A stretch of 23,316 nt of DNA from JAAYBR01 sp033813475 (GCA_033813475.1 JAPXRP010000053.1:1-23316), one strand, 5' to 3'; numbered from the stretch's first letter, positions 7,271 to 15,144 are shown. The notes: generated by a model from the letters alone, not told the origin. Numbers and translations: made by a program.

Positions 7271-8880
7271 TGCGCGAATTTCTCCAGCAGGGCCGTCTCG
7301 GCCGCCACGGTCCAGCCGCCCTCGGGGCTCAGCTTCGCGCCGACCCCGGGCAGTTTCTCTTTCACCTCCTCCAGCGACATCAGCGGGAGTTCGGGGATCT
7401 GCGTGTAGATGACGGTCTTGCCGGGGTACTTCGCCTCCTTCACCGCCTTGAGCCCGTGGTGGGCCGCGTCGAGCCCGCCGATGGCGGCCACGCTGCGGTT
7501 GGTGTCCAGCTGCCCCGCCTCGGCCAGGGCGAGCACCTTGCGCAGGTCGGAGATGCGCGAACCGCTGCACCCGATGACCTTGACGCCCTGGCAGAGTTTC
7601 GAGACGGTCAGGGGGGCCACCGTGCCGACAGCCAGCCCGGCGAACACGTTCACGAAGCCGCGCGGCGCGGCGAGGTCCACGGCGAAACTGGCCAGGCCGG
7701 GAACCGGCGCGAGGACAACCACGTCGCTGTAGCCCTCCGGGCCGCCGAGTTCGACGATCCTGGCGTTCATCTCGTCCTGCGACGCGAAGTCGGCGGGGGA
7801 CAGCGTGACCAGCTCCACCCCGCGGCGGGCGGCCAGATCGCCGAAGCGCGCCACGATGTGGTTCAGGCGGCCGCGGTCAAGGTCCGTGACCACGACGGTC
7901 TTGGAGCCGTCGGCCTTCTCGATGGCCCGCTGGACGTGCATCTGGCCCATGGGGCCGCCCGCGCCGATGAACAGCGAGGTGCCGCCGGGCAGCAGGTCGT
8001 TGCGCGCGTTCGCGGCGGCGACCTCCGCCAGCGTGGCGCCGCCGCCCAGGATCCGCTTGGCCTGGTAGTGGATGCCGCCGACGTCGAGGGACGCCTTGCC
8101 GTCCTCCTTCGGCGCGCCGAGGAGATAAAGGTTCCCCTTGGGGTTCAGGCGTTTGCCGAGGGCCTCCACCAGCGCGGGGGTGGCCCCTTCCAGCACGATA
8201 TCGTCAAAGGTGTCGGCCTCCGCCAGCCCGGCGAGGTCCGTGCCGGCGACCCGCGCGTTCGGCAGCTGCGCCTTCAGCGCCTCCGGCGCGTCGGACACGA
8301 TCAACTGCGCCGCGCCGGTCGGCTCCAGCCGCTCCGTGAGGTCGTAGGACATTTCGACGCAGGCCCAGGGCTCCGCGAGGGCCGCCTGGCTGTACCCGGT
8401 GGCATCCTGCACGGGGAGCAGGTAGCATCCCTCGTCTCCGTCGAGCACCCGCTCGTCCACATAGGCGTACTCGGCGAGGCCGCCGGGGATCATGTAGCCG
8501 AAGGCGTCGTTAACGCCCTTGTAATAGATGTCCGCCTGGACGATGAACCGCTGGCCCGGCTTGAACCGGTCCGCCCACTGTCTTCCGGCCTTGACCACCG
8601 TGCAGGCGCACTCGTGGCCGAGGACCGTCGGGTCGTTCGCCAGGTCGCGGCCCCGCAGGCGGGGGTGGTTGCCGCCAAGGGCGATGATCTTCATGTCCGA
8701 CAGGCACAGGCCGAGGGCGTCCACGCGCACCATGACCTCGTTGTCCGCAGGCTCGCGCAGCGGCAGCGTGACGGGTTTGCCGTCGCGGCCCACGTTTTCC
8801 AGCCCGGCGCCGAAGACCTGCCACGCCCGGTATTCGGCCGGGAGGGGCTTCGCCGCCTGTTTGAATTCGCTCAGTGTCAT
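7267..8880 (-). CDS. SorE-like zinc-type dehydrogenase with an extra half Rossmann unit
   Basis: A 537-residue medium-chain dehydrogenase, by eye most like L-sorbose-1-phosphate reductases, which make a hexitol phosphate from a ketose 1-phosphate with NAD(P)H. The catalytic zinc site is readable: Cys59 in G-L-C-L-S-D, G-H-E with His89-Glu90, and Glu170 in L-A-E-P-W. The four-Cys structural zinc lobe is absent. The complete Rossmann motif G-A-G-G-P-M-G sits late, at 306-312, with an acidic D-L-D after strand 2. Between the catalytic domain and this domain, residues about 190-285 look like the back half of another ADH Rossmann domain (D-D-I-V-L-E-G-A...L-Y-L-L-G-A-P), which explains why it is about 130 residues longer than SorE. 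ATG 8880 has AAGGAG upstream, overlapping the stop of the aldolase gene. Its stop overlaps the next start. Confidence 0.78.
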   Translation of the reverse strand: MTLSEFKQAAKPLPAEYRAWQVFGAGLENVGRDGKPVTLPLREPADNEVMVRVDALGLCLSDMKIIALGGNHPRLRGRDLANDPTVLGHECACTVVKAGRQWADRFKPGQRFIVQADIYYKGVNDAFGYMIPGGLAEYAYVDERVLDGDEGCYLLPVQDATGYSQAALAEPWACVEMSYDLTERLEPTGAAQLIVSDAPEALKAQLPNARVAGTDLAGLAEADTFDDIVLEGATPALVEALGKRLNPKGNLYLLGAPKEDGKASLDVGGIHYQAKRILGGGATLAEVAAANARNDLLPGGTSLFIGAGGPMGQMHVQRAIEKADGSKTVVVTDLDRGRLNHIVARFGDLAARRGVELVTLSPADFASQDEMNARIVELGGPEGYSDVVVLAPVPGLASFAVDLAAPRGFVNVFAGLAVGTVAPLTVSKLCQGVKVIGCSGSRISDLRKVLALAEAGQLDTNRSVAAIGGLDAAHHGLKAVKEAKYPGKTVIYTQIPELPLMSLEEVKEKLPGVGAKLSPEGGWTVAAETALLEKFAQ

Positions 8881-8892
8881 GGGGTGCGCTCC

Positions 8893-9663
8893 TTACTTTT
8901 CCTGCCCGAGGGTGTTCTGGCGGTATTTTTCGTCCGGACGGGTGTCAATCCGGCGGATGTCCGCGCCGCTCATGAAGCGCGGGCCGCCGGCGCTGTACGC
9001 GCCCAGCAGAATCTTCGACATTTTTTCGGCCATCTCGGTGATGTTCATGACGGCCTTCGCCGTCGCGCCCAGGGCGAACAGCCCGTGGTTCTCCAGCAGC
9101 ATCGCCTTTGGCAGCACGCCCTCCTCCTCCACATAACGCGCCACGCGCTCCCGCACTTCCCGCGCCAGCACCAGCCCGGGGTCCACATAGGGGACAAACA
9201 CGGACTTGTGGCCCATGACCACGATGTGGTCCGGGCAGAGGCGGCCCATGGCGGCCTCCCGCGCGTGGATCGAGCACATCAGCGCGTTTGTGGAGACCGG
9301 GTGCGTGTGGCCGATGAACCCGTACTCCGGGTAGTGCCGGTAAAGCAGGGCGTGCATCATCGTCTCCACCGACGGCATCCGCGTCTCCGACGGGTCGCAC
9401 AGCGACCCCCGCAGCGCCGCCGCCACATCCGCGTCCCCCGCGTTCGGGTCTTCCAGAATCTCCGTCGCCCGGGGGATGGAGACCTCCAGGAAGTCCGTCT
9501 CCCCCATCGTCGCCAGGCAGGTGCCCGACGCCTTCACATACATCGTCTCCGCGTCAATGCGGGCCGACGTGTTGCCCTCGCCCAGAATGGCAAAGGTGCG
9601 CGACGGGTCGCCCAGGCAGTGCGACATGTCCACGAGCTGCTTCAGAACGTCATGCTTGTCCAT
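8893..9663 (-). CDS. Class II aldolase/adducin-family protein
   Basis: A 256-residue zinc-dependent aldolase of the fuculose/rhamnulose-phosphate aldolase type, cleaving a ketose 1-phosphate to DHAP and an aldehyde (family role; substrate unknown). Motifs are G-E-G-N-T-S (28-33) for phosphate/substrate binding, Glu100 in P-S-V-E as candidate catalytic acid, His119-x-His121 in G-H-T-H-P and His193 in E-N-H-G-L-F as zinc ligands. ATG 9663 is chosen because it starts the conserved N-terminal helix, with GGAG ten bases upstream; the open frame upstream is repeat-derived. It is first in the operon with the SorE-like and SrlD-like dehydrogenases, only 12 bases before the next gene, and directly behind an extended -10 promoter. 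No kinase or transporter is visible in the window. Confidence 0.85.
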   Translation of the reverse strand: MDKHDVLKQLVDMSHCLGDPSRTFAILGEGNTSARIDAETMYVKASGTCLATMGETDFLEVSIPRATEILEDPNAGDADVAAALRGSLCDPSETRMPSVETMMHALLYRHYPEYGFIGHTHPVSTNALMCSIHAREAAMGRLCPDHIVVMGHKSVFVPYVDPGLVLAREVRERVARYVEEEGVLPKAMLLENHGLFALGATAKAVMNITEMAEKMSKILLGAYSAGGPRFMSGADIRRIDTRPDEKYRQNTLGQEK

Positions 9664-9699
9664 GGTGTTTTTGCTCCGCAGGGGTGTTGGAATGCCCGA

Positions 9700-9708
9700 A
9701 GTATAGCA
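9700..9708 (-). promoter_or_regulatory. Extended -10 promoter of the aldolase-dehydrogenase operon
   Basis: On the minus strand TGCTATACT is an extended -10 element (TGn plus TATACT) followed by CTTCGGG. No -35 is visible in the very GC-rich sequence upstream, which is common for extended -10 promoters. The start would lie near 9693, giving a leader of about 30 bases. Confidence 0.55.
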
Positions 9709-9751
9709 AAAGCGCCCCGCGCCGCGCCCCCCGGAGAGAAAGCGGGGATCA

Positions 9752-9890
9752 CATGGATGGACAGGATGGACAGGACAAACAAAGAAAATCCCGCGCATCC
9801 TGTGAATCCAGGTCAACCCTTCGCGGCGGCGGTCATGGAAAGCAGGAAGACAAGGCCGCCGGGACGGCGGCGGTACGGAACTGCCCCCTC
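9752..9890 (+). repeat. Composite dispersed repeat, copy 1
   Basis: The first part, 9752-9816, begins CATGGATGGACA and matches 11643-11707 at 53 of 65 bases without gaps. The second part, from 9847, begins AAGACAAGGCCGCC and matches 11732 onward at about 40 of 41 bases. The two parts are separated by 30 bases here and 24 in copy 2. The composite therefore recurs as a unit, in the same orientation, on either side of the FGE-lipoprotein gene. Confidence 0.8.
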
Positions 9891-10150
9891 CTACCCGCCC
9901 CCACACCGACAGCGTCCCGTTACCCCTGTCTTCTGCCCCCTATTGCTGCCTTGTGATTTTGTGGTGAAGAATCCAAACCGCCGCCCGCCCTGCGGGCGGG
10001 GAAGGCTAAATCCGCCCATCCCCCCACACACCCGCCCGCGCTCCCAGAAACAACGCCGACTGCAGCCCGGCTACACTCGGGCCTTGCCCGACATCGTTCC
10101 CCTTTCTCCACATGCTGGTACTTGAGCCCGATGGGAATACCGGAATGCAC
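9891..10150. other. Gene-free stretch with one GC hairpin
   Basis: This is the rest of the 487-base gap between the lipoprotein stop and the aldolase start. It contains the 8-bp hairpin CCGCCCGC-CCT-GCGGGCGG at 9981-9999, which has no T-tract and so is not a standard terminator. Short open frames here have neither ribosome sites nor coding character. I see no gene. Confidence 0.5.
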
Positions 10151-11485
10151 CTAACGAAGGGAGGCCAGACGGAACCCTATGGTATTGTTCCCGCCCGACG
10201 GGGCATACCAAAACCGACTCGACGAGCGGCAACCCAGGGCGTAGTCGGACCAGTAGCCACTTCGGATGACCCGGGATAGTTCCATTGATGGATTCAGTAG
10301 CCACGCGCTCCCATCCGCCGGTGCCCCGGTATAATCGCTGTGATACCAGTCCTCGCACCATTCGCGCACGTTCCCGCTCATATCGTACAACCCAAAATCG
10401 TTCGGCAACTTCCCGCCTACTGGCCTGCTGCCAGAGGATGTGTTGTTCCCACAGTACCACATGTACTGGCCGCGCACCCCGTCGTCCTCGCAGGAGTCGT
10501 CCCCCCCCAGGGAATCCCCAAAGTAGAACCGTGTCTGCGTACCCGCCCGGCAGGCATACTCCCACTCCGACTCGCTCGGCAGCCGCAGTGTCGCCGGGCC
10601 TTGGCTCGTCGCCGTGATGTGTGCGTTTACCGCCGCTATAAACGTCTGGACATCGTTCCAAGAAAGACTGTAGGCAGGGTAATCAGCGCCATAACCAGAA
10701 TACTGATTCCACCCCGCATGGAGCGGCGGTGTCCCCATCATAGCCAGCCACTGCCCTTGCGTCACCTCATGCTTGCCCATGTAAAAGTCATACCCGATGG
10801 TCACCGTGTGCACCGGCCCCTCAGCGCTCGAATGGCCCCGCTCCGTGTCCGGCGACCCCATCTGGAAACTCCCCGCAGGTATCCGCACCAGCTCCAGAGG
10901 CACATTCCCCGGAAGAAGAATTGTTACCGTGTCTCCTCCCGCGCCCCCCGGCCCGCTCGAAACCACGAGACTCACCGCCGAGCCCCGGAGAACCCCCGTC
11001 CCCGCTGCCGGGTCCTGGCTGATGACATTCCCTGCGGGAACGGTTGCGTGATGCTCCTCCATGACCGTGCCGACCACTAGACCCGCCTCCGTGATGGCCG
11101 CCTCCGCCGCCGCCCGGGCCAGGCCCACCACATTGGGAACCGCCGTCAAGGTGACAGTGACGCAGTATTCCACCGTGGCAGTGTTTTCTTTCCCGTCAGA
11201 GCTTGTCACCGTGAGCGACACGGTGTGGCTGCCCGCCGCCGTGTAGATATGTTCCGGGTTCTGCTCCGTTGACGTGCCCCCATCCCCGAAGTTCCACGTA
11301 TACCCGGTGATGGTGGACGCCTTGACGATGACCGAAGCGTCCATAAACTGGACTTTCAGCGGGGCCACCCCGCTTGTGGGTTCGGCGGTGAACCCCGCCA
11401 GCGGCTCCCCGGGCTTGCAGCCCGCCCCCAGGAAAGTGATCCCCACAAACGCCAATACCCAAAAAAACACCCGCATTCTGCCCAT
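10151..11485 (-). CDS. PKD-PASTA-FGE (SUMF1-type) lipoprotein
   Basis: A 444-residue exported protein. A short signal peptide ends in L-G-A-G-C, with Cys23 as probable lipid anchor; the lipobox has Leu at -4 rather than -3, so it is slightly atypical. Residues about 28-112 form a PKD domain (W-N-F-G-D-G at 64-69). Residues 116-178 form a PASTA domain (V-P-N-V-V-G-L...S-Q-D-P-A-A-G-T). Residues about 195-444 form a formylglycine-generating-enzyme-type domain (G-S-F-x-M-G-S, K-x-E-V-T-x-x-Q, L-P-S-E-S-E-W-E-Y-A-C-R-A-G-T, D-M-S-G-N-V-R-E-W, ending I-G-F-R-L-A). The active-site cysteine pair of true FGEs is not where expected near the C-terminus, so the domain is more likely a binding module than a sulfatase activator. 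ATG 11485 has GGAG eight bases upstream. Confidence 0.85.
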   Translation of the reverse strand: MGRMRVFFWVLAFVGITFLGAGCKPGEPLAGFTAEPTSGVAPLKVQFMDASVIVKASTITGYTWNFGDGGTSTEQNPEHIYTAAGSHTVSLTVTSSDGKENTATVEYCVTVTLTAVPNVVGLARAAAEAAITEAGLVVGTVMEEHHATVPAGNVISQDPAAGTGVLRGSAVSLVVSSGPGGAGGDTVTILLPGNVPLELVRIPAGSFQMGSPDTERGHSSAEGPVHTVTIGYDFYMGKHEVTQGQWLAMMGTPPLHAGWNQYSGYGADYPAYSLSWNDVQTFIAAVNAHITATSQGPATLRLPSESEWEYACRAGTQTRFYFGDSLGGDDSCEDDGVRGQYMWYCGNNTSSGSRPVGGKLPNDFGLYDMSGNVREWCEDWYHSDYTGAPADGSAWLLNPSMELSRVIRSGYWSDYALGCRSSSRFWYAPSGGNNTIGFRLASLR

Positions 11486-11642
11486 TGCGAAGTCTCCTCG
11501 AAATCTCCAACAGGGGACCATGCCGCACCAGACGAAGCCAGGCACCGGACCCGTTTGCGCAATACTACGGCATCCCATGCCCGACGTCAAGTCCCGCTTG
11601 CCAGGCCTTGGAATGGCGGCAGGGTGCTGGGGAGCGATTTCT

Positions 11643-11780
11643 CATGGATGGACAAGACAGACAGGATAAGCAAAGAACATCCTGTGCATCCTGGTTATCC
11701 ATGTCAATTCCTCCAGACAACGGCGAGGGTAAAGACAAGGCCGCCGGGACGGCGGCGGCACGGAACTGCCCCCCGCACCC
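11643..11780 (+). repeat. Composite dispersed repeat, copy 2
   Basis: Second copy of the composite repeat found at 9752-9890: part one at 11643-11707 and part two from 11732. The second part contains a small stem with a GGGAC loop. It is the first of several elements in the 988-base gene-free stretch 11486-12473. Confidence 0.8.
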
Positions 11781-11819
11781 CGGCGTCTCGCCGGTCAACG
11801 CCGTATGCCAGTCATCTCC

Positions 11820-11907
11820 GTCACCCCCGCGAAAGCGGGGGTCCATGCCTTGACGCGCGGGACAAACCGCTGACCCAAAATGGATTCCCACGTTCGCGGG
11901 AATGACG
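11820..11907. repeat. Widespread 'MDPRFRGG / VIPA' intergenic repeat
   Basis: The element has two hairpins, CCCCCGC-GAAA-GCGGGGG (11824-11841) and ATTCCC...GGGAAT (11884-11903), 42 bases apart. Translated on the minus strand it gives the familiar spurious peptides V-I-P-A-x-V-G-I-H and M-D-P-R-F-R-G-G-D-G, which come from a short repeat seen in many bacterial genomes. It is not a gene. Confidence 0.75.
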
Positions 11908-12108
11908 GTGCGACCTGTGGTCATCGGTGTCGGAGCGGGGCGGGGCACGGGTTGTCTGCAAGACGCGCCTTGCGGCCATGTTCCGTGGCGGGACATGTTC
12001 TTCGCGCGCATTGACGGACCAAGAGAGACAGGGGGGGCGCAAGCCGAATGCGCGGGGGGAATCTGGGGGCGCATGCGGAAGTGGCTCGTGCAGGGGAAGT
12101 TAAAAAGG

Positions 12109-12170
12109 TGCGGAGCCACAACAGGGGAAGGGGAGGGGAGGAAGTGGGGGAAACCTGCTGCGGCTCCGCA
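12109..12170 (+). other. G-quadruplex motif held in the loop of an inverted repeat
   Basis: TGCGGAGCC (12109-12117) and GGCTCCGCA (12162-12170) are perfect 9-base inverted arms. The 44-base loop contains four G-runs at 12124-12127, 12130-12133, 12135-12138 and 12146-12150, separated by 2, 1 and 7 bases. This meets the usual quadruplex pattern. It lies about 300 bases upstream of the Nudix gene. The rest of 11908-12473 is purine-rich, with C9 and G6 runs near 12393-12418, and shows no gene. Confidence 0.6.
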
Positions 12171-12473
12171 TAGTGCCAGTGTCATGCCGGGCGGACACTT
12201 ACTGCGACCCGCTCCGAACAACACGCATTTTCAACTGTCTGCCGGGGTGACTGCTACCTATGAAACCCCTCGGCGAACCAAATCCTTCCAGACGCGCAAC
12301 TCACAACAGGAAGCCGGAAACGACCCCAAAGGCTCTTTTCCCCGGCTACCCTACACCCGAAGTATACCACATGTTTCCGGCCAACGCAACTTCCCCCCCC
12401 CGGGATTTCTTGGGGGGCGGCCGGGTGTGTTACAGTGCCCCGATACCTGCGACCAAGTCATTGGGAGAACACC

Positions 12474-13004
12474 ATGGAACGCTGGACGGACAGCCGCATC
12501 GTCTTTGAGGGAAAGATCGTCACGGTCCGCACGGGGACGGTGGCGCTGGACGACGGCACGACGGCGTACCGGGAAGTGGTGGAGCATCCGGGGGGCGTGT
12601 GCATTCTTCCCTGCACCGGGCACTCCGTGATCCTGGTGCGGCAGTTCCGCATCGCCCTGAACCGCGACCTGCTGGAGGCCCCGGCGGGAAAATTGGAGGG
12701 ACCAGAAGACCCCCTGCGCCGCGGGCTGATCGAGCTGGAGGAGGAGGCCGGCCTGAAGGCCGGGCGGGTGGTGGATGCCGGGCGGGTCTGCGCCACGGTC
12801 GGTTTCTGCTCCGAGGTCATCCACCTTTTCCTCGCCTTTGACCTGGAGCAGACCGAGCGCCGACCCGAGCCGGACGAGCGGATCGAATTGGTTGAACTTC
12901 CTTTGGGGGATATCCGCCAGGGACTCCGCGACCACCGTTTCGACGACGCGAAGACCGTGGTGCTGCTCCACCGGCTTTTGGACCATTTGGACAACCTGCA
13001 TTAG
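12474..13004 (+). CDS. Nudix hydrolase, ADP-ribose pyrophosphatase type
   Basis: A 176-residue protein of the NudF-like ADP-sugar pyrophosphatase group, which hydrolyses ADP-ribose to AMP and ribose 5-phosphate in the cytoplasm. The Nudix box spans residues 72-94: Gly72, Glu78, then I-E-L-E-E-E-A-G-L. The metal-binding glutamates are present, but the Arg of the usual R-E-x-x-E-E is Ile86. Family features around it are P-G-G-V, V-R-Q-F-R, E-A-P-A-G-K-L-E before the box, and P-E-P-D-E-R-I-E after it. ATG 12474 has GGGAG seven bases upstream. It is convergent with the membrane-protein gene, with only 14 bases between the stops and no visible terminator. Confidence 0.88.
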   Translation: MERWTDSRIVFEGKIVTVRTGTVALDDGTTAYREVVEHPGGVCILPCTGHSVILVRQFRIALNRDLLEAPAGKLEGPEDPLRRGLIELEEEAGLKAGRVVDAGRVCATVGFCSEVIHLFLAFDLEQTERRPEPDERIELVELPLGDIRQGLRDHRFDDAKTVVLLHRLLDHLDNLH

Positions 13005-13018
13005 GCTGCCCCTCACGC

Positions 13019-15049
13019 CTACCGGTGCACCCCCTCCTTGAGGATGGGCTTGATCCGCCAGTGGGCTTCCGGGCCGAAACGCTTGTGGTTCACCGTGGGG
13101 TGCTGCACGGGCTTGTCCCCGTAGATGACGCGGGTGGCCGCCGCCATCAGCATCAGCCCGGCGAGCACGACGGGCAGGGCCCGCCGCGCCACCCGGCGCA
13201 GGGACCAGGCGTCCGCATCCTCCGCGCCCCCGGGCAGGGGGACGCCCTCCCCCGGCAGCCACAGCACCAGGAACGTGGCCAGCACGGCGTTCATGAAAAG
13301 GACCCACTCCGTGACCAGCCTCCCCTCGCTGAAATGCACAAGGGCGCGCTCGTGGTTGGCGATGACCATCATCCACAGGAAGGCGATGTAAAGGAGCTGT
13401 CCTTTGCCCAAAGAGGAGCGGGGCACGACGTCCAGCCGCCTGCGAAGATGAACCGCCAGAAGCACCGTCACCATGAGGGCCGCCGACCACCAGACCAGGT
13501 TGAACCACGTTGCCGCGCCCAGGGGAACGCCAATGAGCGGCGCCTTCATGATTTCGGGCACGGCGGGCGCCGTTCCGGAGGTCCATTCGGCGACATTTTT
13601 GAAGACATTCAGCCAGCCGACACCGAAGAGCAGGAAGACCACGGCAAAGACATCGGTCCAGTTTCTTTTCGGGGGTGACGGGTCCGCGAGCCCGGGCGCG
13701 CGCGCCGCGAGCACCGCCATGACGGCGGCAATGCCCAGCCCGTGGCAGAAGCCGTGGCCCTGCTCGAGGAGGCTGTGCCAGTTGGCGGCGTGGTAGTGTG
13801 CCCAGGCGGGCGGCGTGCCGCCGGGGGTGAGCTGGCCGTGGCCCGGCAGCAGGAGCAGGGACCGCACAAACGGCACCAGCGCGAAGCCGAAGCCGCCGAT
13901 GACGGCGGAGACGGCCCCCGCCCACGCCACGGGGCGCAGGCCCCGGCGCAGGCAACAAAACGTCATGCCGAGGAACACCCCCGTGATGCCCGCCCAGTCG
14001 TCGCTGCGCGGCGGCATCATGCGCAGGCCGCCCCAGCGCTGGAGGGGGATCGTGCCCAGCACGGGCAGGATGAGGAAGGCCAGCAGCCAGCCCAGGGACA
14101 TGCACAGCAGCAGGCCGGCGTCGCGCCGGAACTTCCCGAACCTGATGAAGTACAGGGTGATGCCCGCGATCAGGCCCACGGCAAGCCCCGCGTGCTGCGG
14201 GTAGTCCAGCACCACCTGGGGCCAGTTGGTGAGGAACTGCGCGGGATCAAAGGGGTGGCCGGTCTCCGGGTTAACCGCGTGGGGATCCCCCAAAGGCGCG
14301 ACCAGCAGCCGCCCCAGCGGGGCGGCCATCCCCGCGGCGTCGAGCAGGCGCTGCGCGCCCCACCCCGCCGCCGCGCCGATGGCGGCAAACGCCGCCAGCA
14401 GGTGCGCCTTCGCAAACCGCCGGTCCCACAGGTCAAAAGCGCACACCCCCAGCAGGGCGGCCACGGCGGGCCGCCAGTCTGCGTCAAGCCAGTAGAGCGG
14501 GTTGCGGTGGCGGAAGAACGTTCCGTCCACCTCCGCCGCGAGGTGCTGCTGCGCCCAGGCGCTGAGGGTGTCCTCCAGCAGCGCGTGCGCGCCGACGGGG
14601 ACCAGCACAAAGAGGAGGGGCACGAAAAAGTCCTCCAGCCGTTTCCGGTCCATGACCGCCGGCAGCGCGGTGCCCGCGCCGCCCATGCCCGCCCAAAGCC
14701 CGCCGACGCAGAAACAGATGAGAAAGCCGTAGAGGGCGGTGGGCCCGTGCTCCGACCCGGCGAAGGAGACGCAGTACATGTAGGCGATGGACCCGCCGAA
14801 GGCCCAGCCCAGCCCGCCGAACAGGGCGAACCACGGGGCCCGGCCCCGCCAGTCCTCCCGCCCCGAAAGCAGGCAGGCCGCAAGCGCGGCCAGCGCGCCG
14901 GGAATCATGGCCCCGGCCTCATGGCCGAAATTGCCGCGGATGCCCCAGCCGATGGAGAGGGACAGGGCGACCAGAAAGACAGCCAGCGGTCGGCGTCCGG
15001 GCGGCGGGGGGATGCGCACCGGAAGGGTGTCCTGCGTTGTGTTCATCAT
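13019..15049 (-). CDS. Large polytopic membrane protein of unknown function
   Basis: A 676-residue protein that I cannot assign. It has a short cytoplasmic-looking N-terminus, then a long series of hydrophobic segments, about a dozen or more, with short charged loops. The opening transmembrane region carries a striking motif, G-W-G-I-R-G-N-F-G-H-E-A-G-A-M-I-P-G (34-51), whose Arg, His and Glu inside a hydrophobic context look functional. Other polar or charged residues near membrane segments include M-M-P-P-R-S-D-D-W-A-G, W-H-S-L-L-E-Q-G-H-G-F-C-H-G and I-A-N-H-E-R. The C-terminus is soluble and basic. Two adjacent ATGs (15049 and 15046) are possible starts; AAAGG lies about 12 bases upstream. 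It is divergent from the protease gene and convergent with the Nudix gene. The charged motifs suggest an enzyme or transporter rather than a scaffold. Confidence 0.8.
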   Translation of the reverse strand: MMNTTQDTLPVRIPPPPGRRPLAVFLVALSLSIGWGIRGNFGHEAGAMIPGALAALAACLLSGREDWRGRAPWFALFGGLGWAFGGSIAYMYCVSFAGSEHGPTALYGFLICFCVGGLWAGMGGAGTALPAVMDRKRLEDFFVPLLFVLVPVGAHALLEDTLSAWAQQHLAAEVDGTFFRHRNPLYWLDADWRPAVAALLGVCAFDLWDRRFAKAHLLAAFAAIGAAAGWGAQRLLDAAGMAAPLGRLLVAPLGDPHAVNPETGHPFDPAQFLTNWPQVVLDYPQHAGLAVGLIAGITLYFIRFGKFRRDAGLLLCMSLGWLLAFLILPVLGTIPLQRWGGLRMMPPRSDDWAGITGVFLGMTFCCLRRGLRPVAWAGAVSAVIGGFGFALVPFVRSLLLLPGHGQLTPGGTPPAWAHYHAANWHSLLEQGHGFCHGLGIAAVMAVLAARAPGLADPSPPKRNWTDVFAVVFLLFGVGWLNVFKNVAEWTSGTAPAVPEIMKAPLIGVPLGAATWFNLVWWSAALMVTVLLAVHLRRRLDVVPRSSLGKGQLLYIAFLWMMVIANHERALVHFSEGRLVTEWVLFMNAVLATFLVLWLPGEGVPLPGGAEDADAWSLRRVARRALPVVLAGLMLMAAATRVIYGDKPVQHPTVNHKRFGPEAHWRIKPILKEGVHR

Positions 15050-15144
15050 TCAAAACGGCCTTTCGGTGTCAGGGGGCGTTTCAGGAAGAGACAGTCTACG
15101 GGCCGCATGCCCCCGGGTCAAGGCGGCGCCGGACCCCTGGATGT

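Noticed and set aside
7270..10125. 951-codon open frame on the plus strand, opposite the aldolase-dehydrogenase operon
   Set aside because: It lies antisense to three well-recognised genes, its translation is Gly/Ala/Arg/His-rich low-information sequence, and it arises from GC-rich codon bias.
11565..12224. Open frame of 219 codons on the minus strand in the repeat region
   Set aside because: It contains the spurious peptides typical of the MDPRFRGG and GGGAC repeats; translated repeat, not a gene.
12357..12369. TGGTATACTTCGGG on the minus strand, like the extended -10 box at 9700-9708
   Set aside because: No gene follows on that strand for about 870 bases, so I treat the likeness as chance or as a repeat border.
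12393..12418. C9 and G6 runs before the Nudix gene as a phase-variation tract
   Set aside because: The runs lie well outside the coding frame and not between recognisable promoter elements; a single copy gives no sign of length variation.
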